Shown here: piece by piece, positions 51,446-60,552 of the stretch
How the letters are laid out: every line of letters begins with the position of its first letter
How positions within the stretch are numbered: position 1 is the first letter of the stretch
Assembly: GCF_009938225.1 (NCBI RefSeq)
Contig: NZ_AP019657.1
Span: 3,038,001 to 3,102,000 of the forward strand
Direction: 5' to 3'
Length of the DNA stretch: 64,000 nucleotides
From: Vibrio ponticus
GTDB lineage: Bacteria; Pseudomonadota; Gammaproteobacteria; Enterobacterales; Vibrionaceae
Notes under the pieces: model-generated
Database searches by the model: none
The model's input: the letters and a program-made list of their open reading frames with translations, nothing else
Told to the model about the DNA's origin: nothing
Position numbers and translations under genes: made by a program

Positions 51446-52545
51446 AGTTGATATATATATCGAACTCAATTATTCCTTCAAAATTTGCTAATAGTGTACA
51501 TGTTATGAAGATGTGTAATGCTTTTTCAATATACAAAGATACCATATTGATAGGTTCTGAAGGTGAAAATACAGAATGTACTGATATTTTAAAGGGAAAA
51601 TATGGCGTTGATGGAACATTTGATATTTTTCTTTTTCGGAAAGAGGGGAGCCTTTTAGGAGTGTGTAAATACTTTTTTAATATATTTAAAAAAGTTATTA
51701 ATACAAGATCAGATATAATTTATGGGAGACATCTTATTCCTTTATTTATGGTCTCTTTTTTTAGATCTGGAATTGTATACGAAGCCCATGCACTACCTCC
51801 AAATAGAAGTCGAAGGAAACTAGAAGAGCTGCTTTTTAAAAGAAATGGCTTCCGCAAGCTAGTTGTTATATCTGAAGTTTTAAAACAAGACTATTTAGAG
51901 TTGTTCCCTCAACTTACAAGTAGTGATATCTTAGTTGCACATGATGGTGCTGATATCCCTCATGAATCTAATGGATTATCAATAATTAGAGAAAAAGAAA
52001 GGTTATCCGTTGGGTATGTTGGGCATTTATATAAAGGTAGAGGAATAGAAGTTATAATTTCTTTAGCTAGGATGCAGAAGGGATGTGATTTTTATCTAGT
52101 AGGAGGAATGCCTGAGGATATAGCGCATTGGAAAAAAGAGACTGACAATGATCATAATATATATTTTGTGGGGCATTTAGATCATGCTGACTTGCATGAT
52201 TACTATACAAAGTTTGATGTTTTAATAGCTCCTTATCAGCAAGGTTCTAATCAATCTGATGGTAAGTCGGATACAAGTCGGTGGATGTCTCCAATGAAAA
52301 TTTTTGAATATATGTCTAACCAAAAACCAATAATTTGCTCGGACCTTCCTGTACTAAGAGAAGTGCTAAATGACGAAAATGCTATATTAGTTACTCCGGA
52401 TAGTGTCGAAGCTTGGTCCTTATCATTAGATAAGTTACACGATCTAAGCTTGAGAAAAAAAATCGCTGAAAGAGCTTACATCGACTTTACTGAAAACTAT
52501 ACTTGGCAGAAAAGAGCTGAATATATTTTGGATAAGATTTCATGA
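51442..52545 (+). CDS. glycosyltransferase family 4
   Basis: 367 residues, GT-B. N-terminus KLIYISNSIIPSKFANSVHV; C-terminal domain with VGYVGHLYKGRGIEVI, FVGHLDHADL and SPMKIFEYMSNQKPIICSD. Donor unknown. Overlaps its neighbours by 4 bases on each side. Confidence 0.83.
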   Translation: MKLIYISNSIIPSKFANSVHVMKMCNAFSIYKDTILIGSEGENTECTDILKGKYGVDGTFDIFLFRKEGSLLGVCKYFFNIFKKVINTRSDIIYGRHLIPLFMVSFFRSGIVYEAHALPPNRSRRKLEELLFKRNGFRKLVVISEVLKQDYLELFPQLTSSDILVAHDGADIPHESNGLSIIREKERLSVGYVGHLYKGRGIEVIISLARMQKGCDFYLVGGMPEDIAHWKKETDNDHNIYFVGHLDHADLHDYYTKFDVLIAPYQQGSNQSDGKSDTSRWMSPMKIFEYMSNQKPIICSDLPVLREVLNDENAILVTPDSVEAWSLSLDKLHDLSLRKKIAERAYIDFTENYTWQKRAEYILDKIS

Positions 52546-53846
52546 TAGGTATATTGCTTTTTGTTTTTCTTGCAATATGTATTGTTATATCCTTCCATGT
52601 GAACGGAGATATTTTTTCACCCGTTAAATTTTACTTTTTATTCCTCTTTGTTTACTTTGCTTCAATTTTTTATGATGAGCAAAGTTTGTATGTATATTTA
52701 ATTTATGTTTTTTTTATGCTGTTAGGTTTAATCTTTGTCTTTATAGAAAAATCATTTGTTGGAGATAGTAATAAGTTTAATTTTAATAAAGGCGATCTTC
52801 CTGTCTCATCTGGAAAAGTGTTGTTCTTTCTTTGGTTGTTGAGTTTGATACCTTTAGGAGCTCAAGCTTATCTCATTAGTATAATGGGAGGTATCGAACC
52901 ATATATTTCATCGATCCAGTTAAGGGTTACTGAATGGCAAGGTTTAGGGCATGTAATATTTATGAGAAAAATATACCCCATAATTAATGTAGTATACTTT
53001 ATAATAGGAATTATGTATAAAGTTAAGAATAGACGATTGTGGTGGTTTCTATTTATTTTTCATTTTTTAGCTCTCGTATTTATGGGCTTTATGTCGGGAT
53101 CGAGAGGTGGGGTTTTGTATGGATTTTTATTTATCATGATAATCGGTCATTACTACATAAAGAGAATAAGTATATCGAAGGCGCTTTTGTCAATTGTTAT
53201 ATTTGTAGTAGTTGCTGCGTTTCTTGGAAGTATAAGAAATACTTTTAGTTACTCATCTTCCGAAGGCGTCGATTTGAATCACGAAGGCGGTTCCCTGTCT
53301 AAGATGCATTTGACTAGGTATGGGATAATCCCATTAGATATTATACTTGATGACGATTTCACAAATTTACAGCATGGCGTGACATTTCTTAGTGTTGTAA
53401 CCAATTTTGTACCTCGCTCGATCTGGCCTGAAAAGCCTGACACTGGTGGAGTGGTAATAACTAAATTTGCAAAAGGAACATCTTATCTTGGAACATCAAA
53501 CTACAGCCCAGGTATTTTTGCTGAGTCAGTAATTAACTTCGGTTATTTTTATGGTGCTTTATTCTCTGTGCTTATATCTACAGTTGTGTTTTTGATTGTT
53601 TCATATATATATAAAAAGTTTATTATGATTTTTTGTGATCAAAAATATAGGGTGGTTAATTTTCATAAAGCGATTTTTTTTAGTGCATTTTATTTGTTTG
53701 TAATTACTATTCCAGGTGGCTTGTTATTTGGTGAGTTCACTAACTTATTCATGAATTTAATAATAAAAATAGTCCCCCTATTTTGTATATGTCTGTGTTT
53801 TAAATTGCTATTTAAAGTTGGCTTTTATGAAAACGATTGTGATTAA
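52542..53846 (+). CDS. wzy: O-antigen / capsule repeat-unit polymerase Wzy
   Basis: 434 residues with about ten to twelve membrane helices and two larger periplasmic loops (around 230-290 and 290-330). FMSGSRGGVLYGFLF, with an Arg in a helix-loop junction, is typical of oligosaccharide repeat-unit polymerases. Wzy proteins are very divergent, so the call rests on topology, length and neighbours. It polymerises undecaprenyl-linked units in the periplasm. Confidence 0.78.
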   Translation: MIGILLFVFLAICIVISFHVNGDIFSPVKFYFLFLFVYFASIFYDEQSLYVYLIYVFFMLLGLIFVFIEKSFVGDSNKFNFNKGDLPVSSGKVLFFLWLLSLIPLGAQAYLISIMGGIEPYISSIQLRVTEWQGLGHVIFMRKIYPIINVVYFIIGIMYKVKNRRLWWFLFIFHFLALVFMGFMSGSRGGVLYGFLFIMIIGHYYIKRISISKALLSIVIFVVVAAFLGSIRNTFSYSSSEGVDLNHEGGSLSKMHLTRYGIIPLDIILDDDFTNLQHGVTFLSVVTNFVPRSIWPEKPDTGGVVITKFAKGTSYLGTSNYSPGIFAESVINFGYFYGALFSVLISTVVFLIVSYIYKKFIMIFCDQKYRVVNFHKAIFFSAFYLFVITIPGGLLFGEFTNLFMNLIIKIVPLFCICLCFKLLFKVGFYENDCD

Positions 53847-54963
53847 CGCACTTAGTGCACTGAGAGGTGGGGGACAAACATATATCCTTAACTTCATTCA
53901 ACATTCACCGAAGAACTATAAAATTGTCTTGTTAGTAAGTAAACTTAATGTTGATTGTTTTATAAATTATGAATCGGATTTGGTGGAGATACATGTTTTA
54001 AAGCAAGCATCAAAAAGTATCATTCACCGGACATTGTGGGAACTATTTTTCCTTCCTCGTTACCTTAAAGATAAATGTGCTGATGTGTATTATTCCCCAG
54101 GGGGAATAATGTTGTCGGTTATTCCCAAAGAAGTATGCTCTGTAACAGCATTGAGAAATATGCTTCCTTTCGATGTTAATGAGAGGAAAAGGTTTTCTTT
54201 ATTATCTTACTCTAGGTTTAAGTTGTGGTTACTTAAATATATTTTTCTAATTTCATACAAGAAATGTGACAAAGTAGTATTTATATCTCACTATTCCCGA
54301 GATGTTGTCAAAGGTTACATGCCTGAAATAATGAAAAAAAGCACGGTTATTCCACACGGATTAAATGAGTTGTTTTTTAACAGAGTTGAATCTAATGGTT
54401 TACCATCTGGGTTAGTTGAAAATGGCTACTACCTCTATGTTTCCATCCTTGATGTATATAAAGCTCAAAAAGAAGTTTTAAAAGCTTGGGATATTCTTGT
54501 TAGAAATGGATTTAAATATCCACTTATTCTTGTTGGACCTAAGTATAACGATTATGGTGACCAAGTCTTGAGTTTAATATCTGAACTCAATCTTGAAAAA
54601 CATGTGATTTATTTAGGGCATATTGATTATGATGAACTCCCTAAACTGTATCAATCAGCGAGATCGCTTGTTTTTGCTTCTTCTTGCGAGTGTTGCCCTA
54701 ATATTCTTTTAGAAAAGCTCTCATCAGCTAGACCGATCTTGTGCTCAAATATTCAACCAATGCCCGAGTTTGGCAAGGAGTCAGTAATTTATTTTGATCC
54801 TTACGAGCCTACCTCGTTGGCTCTTGCTATAACTGATATGGAAAAAAAACCTCTGTTAATGAAGGAGTTGGGGGAACGAGCATATAAACAGTCACTCTCA
54901 TTTCAATGGAGTAAAACTGTAAATGATACAACGAAATTTTTCTTTAGTGATGGGAAAAACTAA
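53827..54963 (+). CDS. glycosyltransferase family 4
   Basis: 378 residues from the ATG at 53827 (MKTIVINALSALRGGGQTY), which overlaps wzy by 20 bases; a TTG three codons earlier is less likely. GT-B with a Gly-rich N-terminal loop and C-terminal LYVSILDVYKAQKEVLKAW, YLGHIDYDELPKLY and SSCECCPNILLEKLSSARP. Donor unknown. Confidence 0.82.
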   Translation: MKTIVINALSALRGGGQTYILNFIQHSPKNYKIVLLVSKLNVDCFINYESDLVEIHVLKQASKSIIHRTLWELFFLPRYLKDKCADVYYSPGGIMLSVIPKEVCSVTALRNMLPFDVNERKRFSLLSYSRFKLWLLKYIFLISYKKCDKVVFISHYSRDVVKGYMPEIMKKSTVIPHGLNELFFNRVESNGLPSGLVENGYYLYVSILDVYKAQKEVLKAWDILVRNGFKYPLILVGPKYNDYGDQVLSLISELNLEKHVIYLGHIDYDELPKLYQSARSLVFASSCECCPNILLEKLSSARPILCSNIQPMPEFGKESVIYFDPYEPTSLALAITDMEKKPLLMKELGERAYKQSLSFQWSKTVNDTTKFFFSDGKN

Positions 54964-54965
54964 AT

Positions 54966-56003
54966 ATGTTTAAGAATAAAACTCTGTTAATTACCGGCGG
55001 TACTGGCTCATTCGGCAACGCTGTATTACGCCGTTTTCTGGATACTGATATTAAAGAAATCCGAATTTTTTCTCGTGACGAGAAGAAACAAGATGACATG
55101 CGTAAGCACTTTCTATCTGATAAATTAAAGTTTTACATTGGTGATGTACGTGATTACCAAAGTGTTTCAAACTCTATGCGTGGTGTTGATTATGTTTATC
55201 ACGCAGCTGCGTTGAAACAAGTGCCCTCTTGTGAGTTTTACCCTTTAGAGGCCGTAAAAACGAATGTTATCGGCACTGAGAATGTACTTGAAGCTGCGAT
55301 CAACCATGGCGTTGAACGTGTTGTATGCTTAAGTACAGATAAAGCGGTATACCCAATCAACGCAATGGGCATTTCTAAAGCGATGATGGAAAAGGTGATT
55401 GTTGCCAAGAGTCGTAATTTAGAGCACACCAATACGACGATTTGTGGCACCCGTTACGGTAACGTGATGGCCTCTCGTGGTTCTGTGATTCCTTTGTTCA
55501 TTCGTCAGGTCGTTAACGGTGAACCGATTACGATTACTGATCCAAACATGACGCGTTTTATGATGACGTTAGATGATGCAGTAGATTTAGTGCTTCATGC
55601 GTTTGAAAATGGCTCTAATGGCGACATTTTTGTTCAAAAAGCTCCAGCAGCGACGATTGAGGTATTAGTGAAGGCCTTACTCGAAATTTTAGACAAGCCA
55701 AACCATGAAGTTAACATCATTGGTACTCGTCATGGCGAGAAACACTATGAAGCATTATGTAGCCGTGAAGAGATGTTTGTCGCACAGGATCAAGACGAAT
55801 ATTACCGTGTTCCTGCTGATAATCGTGACCTTAACTATTCAAAATATTTTGAAGAAGGCGAGAAAGATCTTTCTAAAGTCAAAGATTATAACTCTCATAA
55901 TACTGAGCGGCTCGACGTAGAAGGAATGAAGCAGCTGCTAAGAAAGCTAGACTTCATCCGTGAAATTGAAGCGGGTAACATTATCGTTCCAGAGGGTGTA
56001 TAA
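54966..56003 (+). CDS. wbjB: UDP-GlcNAc 4,6-dehydratase (5-inverting), FnlA/WbjB/CapE/WbvB family
   Basis: 345 residues. SDR with GGTGSFGNAV (11-20) and STDKAVYP (123-130). The usual catalytic Tyr is Met134 (MGISK, 134-138), as in the CapE/WbjB subgroup. It converts UDP-GlcNAc to the UDP-2-acetamido-2,6-dideoxy-L-arabino-4-hexulose intermediate used for L-FucNAc, L-RhaNAc or L-QuiNAc. Base composition is less AT-rich from here on, so this block differs in origin from the genes before it. Confidence 0.88.
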   Translation: MFKNKTLLITGGTGSFGNAVLRRFLDTDIKEIRIFSRDEKKQDDMRKHFLSDKLKFYIGDVRDYQSVSNSMRGVDYVYHAAALKQVPSCEFYPLEAVKTNVIGTENVLEAAINHGVERVVCLSTDKAVYPINAMGISKAMMEKVIVAKSRNLEHTNTTICGTRYGNVMASRGSVIPLFIRQVVNGEPITITDPNMTRFMMTLDDAVDLVLHAFENGSNGDIFVQKAPAATIEVLVKALLEILDKPNHEVNIIGTRHGEKHYEALCSREEMFVAQDQDEYYRVPADNRDLNYSKYFEEGEKDLSKVKDYNSHNTERLDVEGMKQLLRKLDFIREIEAGNIIVPEGV

Positions 56004-56004
56004 C

Positions 56005-56877
56005 GTGAAAGTTCTTGTTATTGGAACGACAGGGATGCTGGGTTACAGCATCTTTTCCAATTTATCCGAATTATCAAACCTCGACGTATATGGCACAGTC
56101 CGCAGCGTCAATGGGGTGGAGCATTTCTTTCCATCAACAGATAAACTGATTCCGAATGTTGACGTTAAAGATTTCGCTACTTTGGAAAAAGCTGTCTTAG
56201 ACACAAACCCTGACGTTGTCATTAACTGTATTGGCCTTATCAAGCAGCACGATGTATCTAAGCTGCATGTGGAAGCCATTGAGATCAATGCGCTACTTCC
56301 ACATAAAATTGCTCAGCTGTGTGATTCTATTCAAGCACGTTTAGTCCACTTTTCAACGGACTGTGTTTTCGATGGCAAAACGGGGAACTACTTAGAATCT
56401 GATTTACCTACAGCAACCGATCTGTATGGTAAATCTAAGTGCCTCGGTGAAGTAGACTATGGTCAACACGTGACTCTGCGTACTTCAATCATAGGCCATG
56501 AGCTCAAATCTTCTGTGAGCCTCATTGATTGGTTCTTAAGCCAAGAAGGTTCTGTAAAAGGGTTCTCGAAAGCTGTATTCTCAGGCCTTCCAACGGCTTA
56601 TGTTGCCAAAGTTTTAGCAGAGTATGTACTGCCCAACCCATCGTTGTCTGGCCTGTACCAATTATCGGTAGACCCTATCGATAAATTTTCTTTGATCTCG
56701 AAAGTTGCAGATATTTATAGCAAGCAGATTGAAATTGAGAAGTTTGAAGACTTTGTGATGGACCGTTCACTTAATTCAACGAAGTTCCGTGAAGAGACTG
56801 GGTTCGTAGTACCTAGTTGGGATGAGTTGGTCGCCTTTATGCACACAGATTACCGCAAGAGATACAGCTATGAATAA
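56005..56877 (+). CDS. wbvR: RmlD-like reductase of the UDP-6-deoxy-L-HexNAc pathway
   Basis: 290 residues from GTG 56005 (VKVLVIGTTGMLG), with AGAGGG upstream; the frame runs further up inside the previous gene but is not coding there. RmlD-type SDR with STDCVFDGKTGNY and YGKSK. The WbjC/FnlB protein of the FucNAc route has an added C-terminal cupin (3-epimerase), which is missing here. By comparison with WbvR the product should be UDP-L-RhaNAc. Confidence 0.75.
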   Translation: MKVLVIGTTGMLGYSIFSNLSELSNLDVYGTVRSVNGVEHFFPSTDKLIPNVDVKDFATLEKAVLDTNPDVVINCIGLIKQHDVSKLHVEAIEINALLPHKIAQLCDSIQARLVHFSTDCVFDGKTGNYLESDLPTATDLYGKSKCLGEVDYGQHVTLRTSIIGHELKSSVSLIDWFLSQEGSVKGFSKAVFSGLPTAYVAKVLAEYVLPNPSLSGLYQLSVDPIDKFSLISKVADIYSKQIEIEKFEDFVMDRSLNSTKFREETGFVVPSWDELVAFMHTDYRKRYSYE

Positions 56878-58000
56878 ATTAAAAGTAGTAACCGTCGTTG
56901 GCACTCGCCCAGAGATTATTCGTCTATCAAGAACCATTGCTAAGCTGGATGAATATACGGATCACACCTTAGTTCATACAGGTCAAAACTATGACTACGA
57001 ATTGAACCAAATCTTTTTTGATGATCTGGGTATCCGCTCTCCTGATGTCTTTCTAGAATGTGCGGGTGGGACTGCAGCTGAAACGATGGCTCAGGTGATT
57101 AGTAAATCAGATAAACTTTTTGAAGAAATCAAGCCTGAAGCGGTATTGATTTTGGGTGATACCAACAGTGCCCTTTCTGCAATTTCAGCGAAGCGTAAAA
57201 AGATCCCAATCTTCCACATGGAAGCGGGTAACCGTTGTTTCGATTTACGCGTTCCAGAAGAAATTAACCGTAAGATTGTTGATCACATCTCTGATGTGAA
57301 CCTACCTTACAGTGATATTGCACGTGATTATCTATTGCGTGAAGGTATTAGTCCTGACTTCATCGTTAAAACGGGCAGCCCGATGGATGAAGTATTGAAT
57401 CACTACGAAGAAAAGATTGCACAGTCAGATGTTTTAAGCCGTCTAGAACTGACCACTGAAGGTTACTTCTTGGTGAGTGTGCATCGTGAAGAGAACGTGG
57501 ATTCTGAGCGTAACATTAATAACTATGTGTTAGCGCTGAATACGATTGCTGAAAAGTATAATCTGCCTATTATCGTTTCAACTCACCCAAGAACGCGTAA
57601 AAAAATTGAGCTACTAAACCTAGAGTTCCATCCTTTAGTTCGACTGATGAAGCCGCTAGGTTTCAGTGATTACATTCGTCTGCAGAAAGAAGCGAAAGTC
57701 GTTTTAAGTGATAGCGGTACGATTACGGAAGAGTCTTCGATTTTAAACTTCCCTGCTATTAACATCCGCGAAGCTCAAGAACGACCTGAAGGGTTTGAAG
57801 AGGGGGCTGTGATGTTTACAGGGATGAGTGTAGAGCGAATTCTACAAGCGATTGAAATCTTGGGTGATCAACCAAGAGGTGAAGATCGTTTGTTGAACAA
57901 AGTCGCGGATTATATTGCACCAAATGTTTCTGATAAGGTACTTCGTACAATTCTAAGCTACACCGATTATGTTAACCGCGTTGTTTGGAAGAAACAGTAA
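56870..58000 (+). CDS. wbvD: UDP-HexNAc 2-epimerase (WbjD/FnlC/WbvD family)
   Basis: 376 residues from the ATG at 56870 (MNKLKVVTVVGTRPEIIRLS), overlapping the preceding stop. GT-B-like non-hydrolysing epimerase with HTGQNYDYELN, HMEAGNR and DSGTITEESS. It inverts C2 of the 6-deoxy-L-HexNAc, giving UDP-L-QuiNAc from UDP-L-RhaNAc (or UDP-L-FucNAc in the other branch). Last of the three-gene pathway. Confidence 0.83.
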   Translation: MNKLKVVTVVGTRPEIIRLSRTIAKLDEYTDHTLVHTGQNYDYELNQIFFDDLGIRSPDVFLECAGGTAAETMAQVISKSDKLFEEIKPEAVLILGDTNSALSAISAKRKKIPIFHMEAGNRCFDLRVPEEINRKIVDHISDVNLPYSDIARDYLLREGISPDFIVKTGSPMDEVLNHYEEKIAQSDVLSRLELTTEGYFLVSVHREENVDSERNINNYVLALNTIAEKYNLPIIVSTHPRTRKKIELLNLEFHPLVRLMKPLGFSDYIRLQKEAKVVLSDSGTITEESSILNFPAINIREAQERPEGFEEGAVMFTGMSVERILQAIEILGDQPRGEDRLLNKVADYIAPNVSDKVLRTILSYTDYVNRVVWKKQ

Positions 58001-59199
58001 TGCACTTAGCGTTAATTATTGATGACTACCTTCCACACAGCACACGTGTGGCAGCCAAAATGTTTCATGAGTTAGCAAAGCAATTTGTACTTATGGGGCA
58101 TCAAGTGACAGTGATTACACCAGCCGTAGAGCAAAAGTCTCAGTTAGAATTTTCCGAGTATGACGGTGTAACTGTTTGGCGCTTTTCGAGTGGCGCTATC
58201 AAGGATATTGGTAAAGTCAAAAGGGCAATAAACGAAACGCTATTATCGACCAAAGCTTGGAGTGCAATATCCAATAATATTGCACCAGACACCTTTGATG
58301 GAGTTATTTACTATTCGCCTTCCATTTTCTTTGGGAATTTGGTTAAAAAAATAAAAAGCCGTTGTCAGTGCCCTTCGTACTTAATTTTAAGAGATTTATT
58401 CCCTCAATGGGTTATTGATGCTGGAATGGTGAAGCAAGGTTCTGCCATTGAGCGTTACTTTCGATTCTTTGAGGCTCAATCTTATCAGCAAGCAGATACG
58501 ATTGGCTTAATGTCAGAGAAGAATGTAGAGCTGTTTAATGATTTGACGGATGGTCGATACCCAACAGAGGTATTGCGTAATTGGGCGTCTCTTGAGCCTC
58601 ATGAGAGCCGAGAAGAAGGGCGGTATAAAAGAAAGTTAGGTCTTGAAAACAAGGTCGTTTTCTTCTACGGCGGTAACATTGGGCATGCTCAAGATATGGG
58701 AAATTTGATGCGACTTGCCAAAGCGATGCAACCCTATCGTGATGCGCATTTTCTGTTCGTCGGTCAAGGGGATGAAGTTGAATTGATAAATCAACAGGCA
58801 TCAGATTGGAATCTCACTAATTTCTCTTATTTACCATCCGTAAATCAAGATGAATTCAAAGAAATTCTAGCTGAAATGGACGTTGGTTTATTCTCTTTAG
58901 CTGCGAACCATACGGCACACAACTTTCCAGGTAAACTTTTAGGCTACATGGTTCAGTCGTTGCCTATTTTAGGCAGTGTTAATGCCGGAAACGACTTGCT
59001 GGATATTGTAAACAACAATGAAGCCGGTCTTATTACGGTCAATGGCGAAGACGACGCGCTATTTAAAAATGCTGTGAAATTAATGGATTTACCTACTCGA
59101 CAAGCGATTGGCTCATCTGCATATGGCCTGCTGGAAGCAGAATTTTCTGTGGAAAGTATTGCCAATAGCTTAGAGTATAGTTTGATGCGAACTCAGTAA
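58000..59199 (+). CDS. wbuB: glycosyltransferase family 4, WbuB-like
   Basis: 399 residues from the ATG at 58000, which shares its first base with the preceding stop (TAATG). LIIDDYLPHSTRVAAKMFHE, LILRDLFPQWVIDAG, FFYGGNIGHAQDMGN and NFPGKLLGYM are typical of WbuB, which adds L-FucNAc or L-QuiNAc and usually follows the fnl/wbv pathway genes. It probably adds the sugar made by the three preceding enzymes, often as the second residue on a WecA-started unit. Confidence 0.78.
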   Translation: MHLALIIDDYLPHSTRVAAKMFHELAKQFVLMGHQVTVITPAVEQKSQLEFSEYDGVTVWRFSSGAIKDIGKVKRAINETLLSTKAWSAISNNIAPDTFDGVIYYSPSIFFGNLVKKIKSRCQCPSYLILRDLFPQWVIDAGMVKQGSAIERYFRFFEAQSYQQADTIGLMSEKNVELFNDLTDGRYPTEVLRNWASLEPHESREEGRYKRKLGLENKVVFFYGGNIGHAQDMGNLMRLAKAMQPYRDAHFLFVGQGDEVELINQQASDWNLTNFSYLPSVNQDEFKEILAEMDVGLFSLAANHTAHNFPGKLLGYMVQSLPILGSVNAGNDLLDIVNNNEAGLITVNGEDDALFKNAVKLMDLPTRQAIGSSAYGLLEAEFSVESIANSLEYSLMRTQ

Positions 59200-59231
59200 A
59201 TATTGTATTTTTTATCTAGTTTCTAGTTTGG

Positions 59232-59252
59232 TATGACCCCATAAAAGTAGAC
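59232..59252 (-). repeat. terminal repeat of a decayed IS3-family element
   Basis: TGACCCCATAAAAGTAGACA followed by C, an IS3-like end just downstream of a transposase C-terminal fragment. The other end is not recognisable. Confidence 0.5.
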
Positions 59253-59260
59253 ACATGGGA

Positions 59261-59344
59261 TTAATTCATTAGTTCAAAGTCAATGGGACTCATACCACCC
59301 AGAGTCCCATGCCTTCCGGCGTTTTTCAAGGTAGTTGTCATCAT
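59261..59344 (-). pseudogene. IS3-family OrfB transposase, C-terminal fragment
   Basis: Minus-strand frame ending LKNAGRHGTLGGMSPIDFEL then MN and stop, matching the last 20 or so residues of IS3-type integrase-domain transposases. All of the catalytic DDE region is missing. Confidence 0.7.
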
Positions 59345-59378
59345 TCGCTTAGTTATTAAGCGGCTTTTCTTTCTGGAT

Positions 59379-59768
59379 TTAGATGAACCTCACTAACGGG
59401 TTCACAGTTCCTAATCTTGCCTGACCAACGCTCTCTTCCCCGTAAAAGGCTCTCAGCTTTTTTCGCAGAACCAATAGCGCCGCCGTTTCCGCTAACGCTT
59501 TTTCTTTAAAGCGTAACTCTTTTTTCAGCTCTTTAATTTCAAGTTTGTCAGCTTTAGCTTGTTTCTTGGCTTCAGCCTCACGCTCTTTAGCAGACATAAA
59601 CCCTTGCATACACTCACTTCGCCAACCTTGCACTTGTTCAGGGAACAAGCCTTTCTCGCGACAATACTGACTGAGTTCATTTTCCGTCATCGAGTAAGTT
59701 TCAGCGACAATGGCGAGTTTAGTTTGAGCAGACCACTGCTCTGATGGGAAGGTCGCTTTAAGTGTCAA
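59379..59768 (-). pseudogene. IS3-family OrfA transposase, remnant
   Basis: 129 codons. ATFPSEQWSAQTKLAIVAET and a GWRSECMQGF HTH region, then a coiled coil (ELKKELRFKEKALAETAALL) ending LVLRKKLRAFYGEE. The last residues depart from the family, and the OrfB body is deleted. The apparent TTG start lies in a junction with the neighbouring transposase remnant, so the true N-terminus is lost. Confidence 0.75.
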
Positions 59769-60308
59769 GCCTTGTTGGATGAAAAAGCGCTGTTGAGCTG
59801 CATGGCTTATGTGGACTTAAACCCCGTTCGAGCGGATATGGCGCAATCACTTGAAGAGTCTGAGTTTACTTCCATTTATGAGCGCATTCATTCGGTGACT
59901 TGTAAAGGGGATGAAAGAAAAGGCGAGTTGGCCTCTATACCCGCTAAAGGCTTGGCTGGTTTTTTGGGAAATGAGCGAGAAATGCAGCCATCGGTTTTTT
60001 CCAAAATAGGTGGAATTGAGTTTTCGTTGTTGGATTATTTAGTGCTAGTAGAAGCATTAGGCCAAGTGGTTCGGCCAAACACGCGTGGTTATATTCCGCC
60101 ATGTGATACTACGATTCTTGAACGGCTCAATATGAATGGCGGAGAGTGGCTGAAGTTTTCTGAAAGCTTTGGGGGCAAATTTCGCTGTGCGGTGGGTTCA
60201 ACCAAAGAGCTTGAAAGTTATGCGCAACACACCAAGAGGGCTTGGGTAGCAGGTAAAGCGTCAATGAGTGCCTGTAATTTCTATGTGTGTTCAGGAGAGG
60301 TTTCCTGA
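59745..60308 (+). pseudogene. REP-associated / IS200-like tyrosine transposase, 5'-truncated
   Basis: Frame beginning WEGRFKCQALLDEKALL just after a stop codon, continuing SCMAYVDLNPVRADMAQSLE, and open to a TGA at 60306-60308 (about 187 residues). This is the C-terminal half of the Y1-type transposase family; the HUH motif and catalytic Tyr region are missing. The first 24 bases overlap the IS3 OrfA remnant on the other strand, marking a recombination junction. Confidence 0.75.
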
Positions 60309-60552
60309 ATTCTGTGCAACTGCCTAAACTTAAGCCTTAAAGGCTAAGGATGGACAATATGGATAAGAAAACACTCTATTACATCATCCTTTGACGGTAT
60401 AATTTTATTAGGAGTTAGCCCGAAGGCGACTTGTTCTCACTTATAGTGATATCTCAGGCCAACTATAGTTATCGTGTCGTCATCATTCGGTGCTCATCAG
60501 TAATTCGACGCGACCAATAACCAGATAGGCTCTCTTTTAGTGGCTCTGGCGC

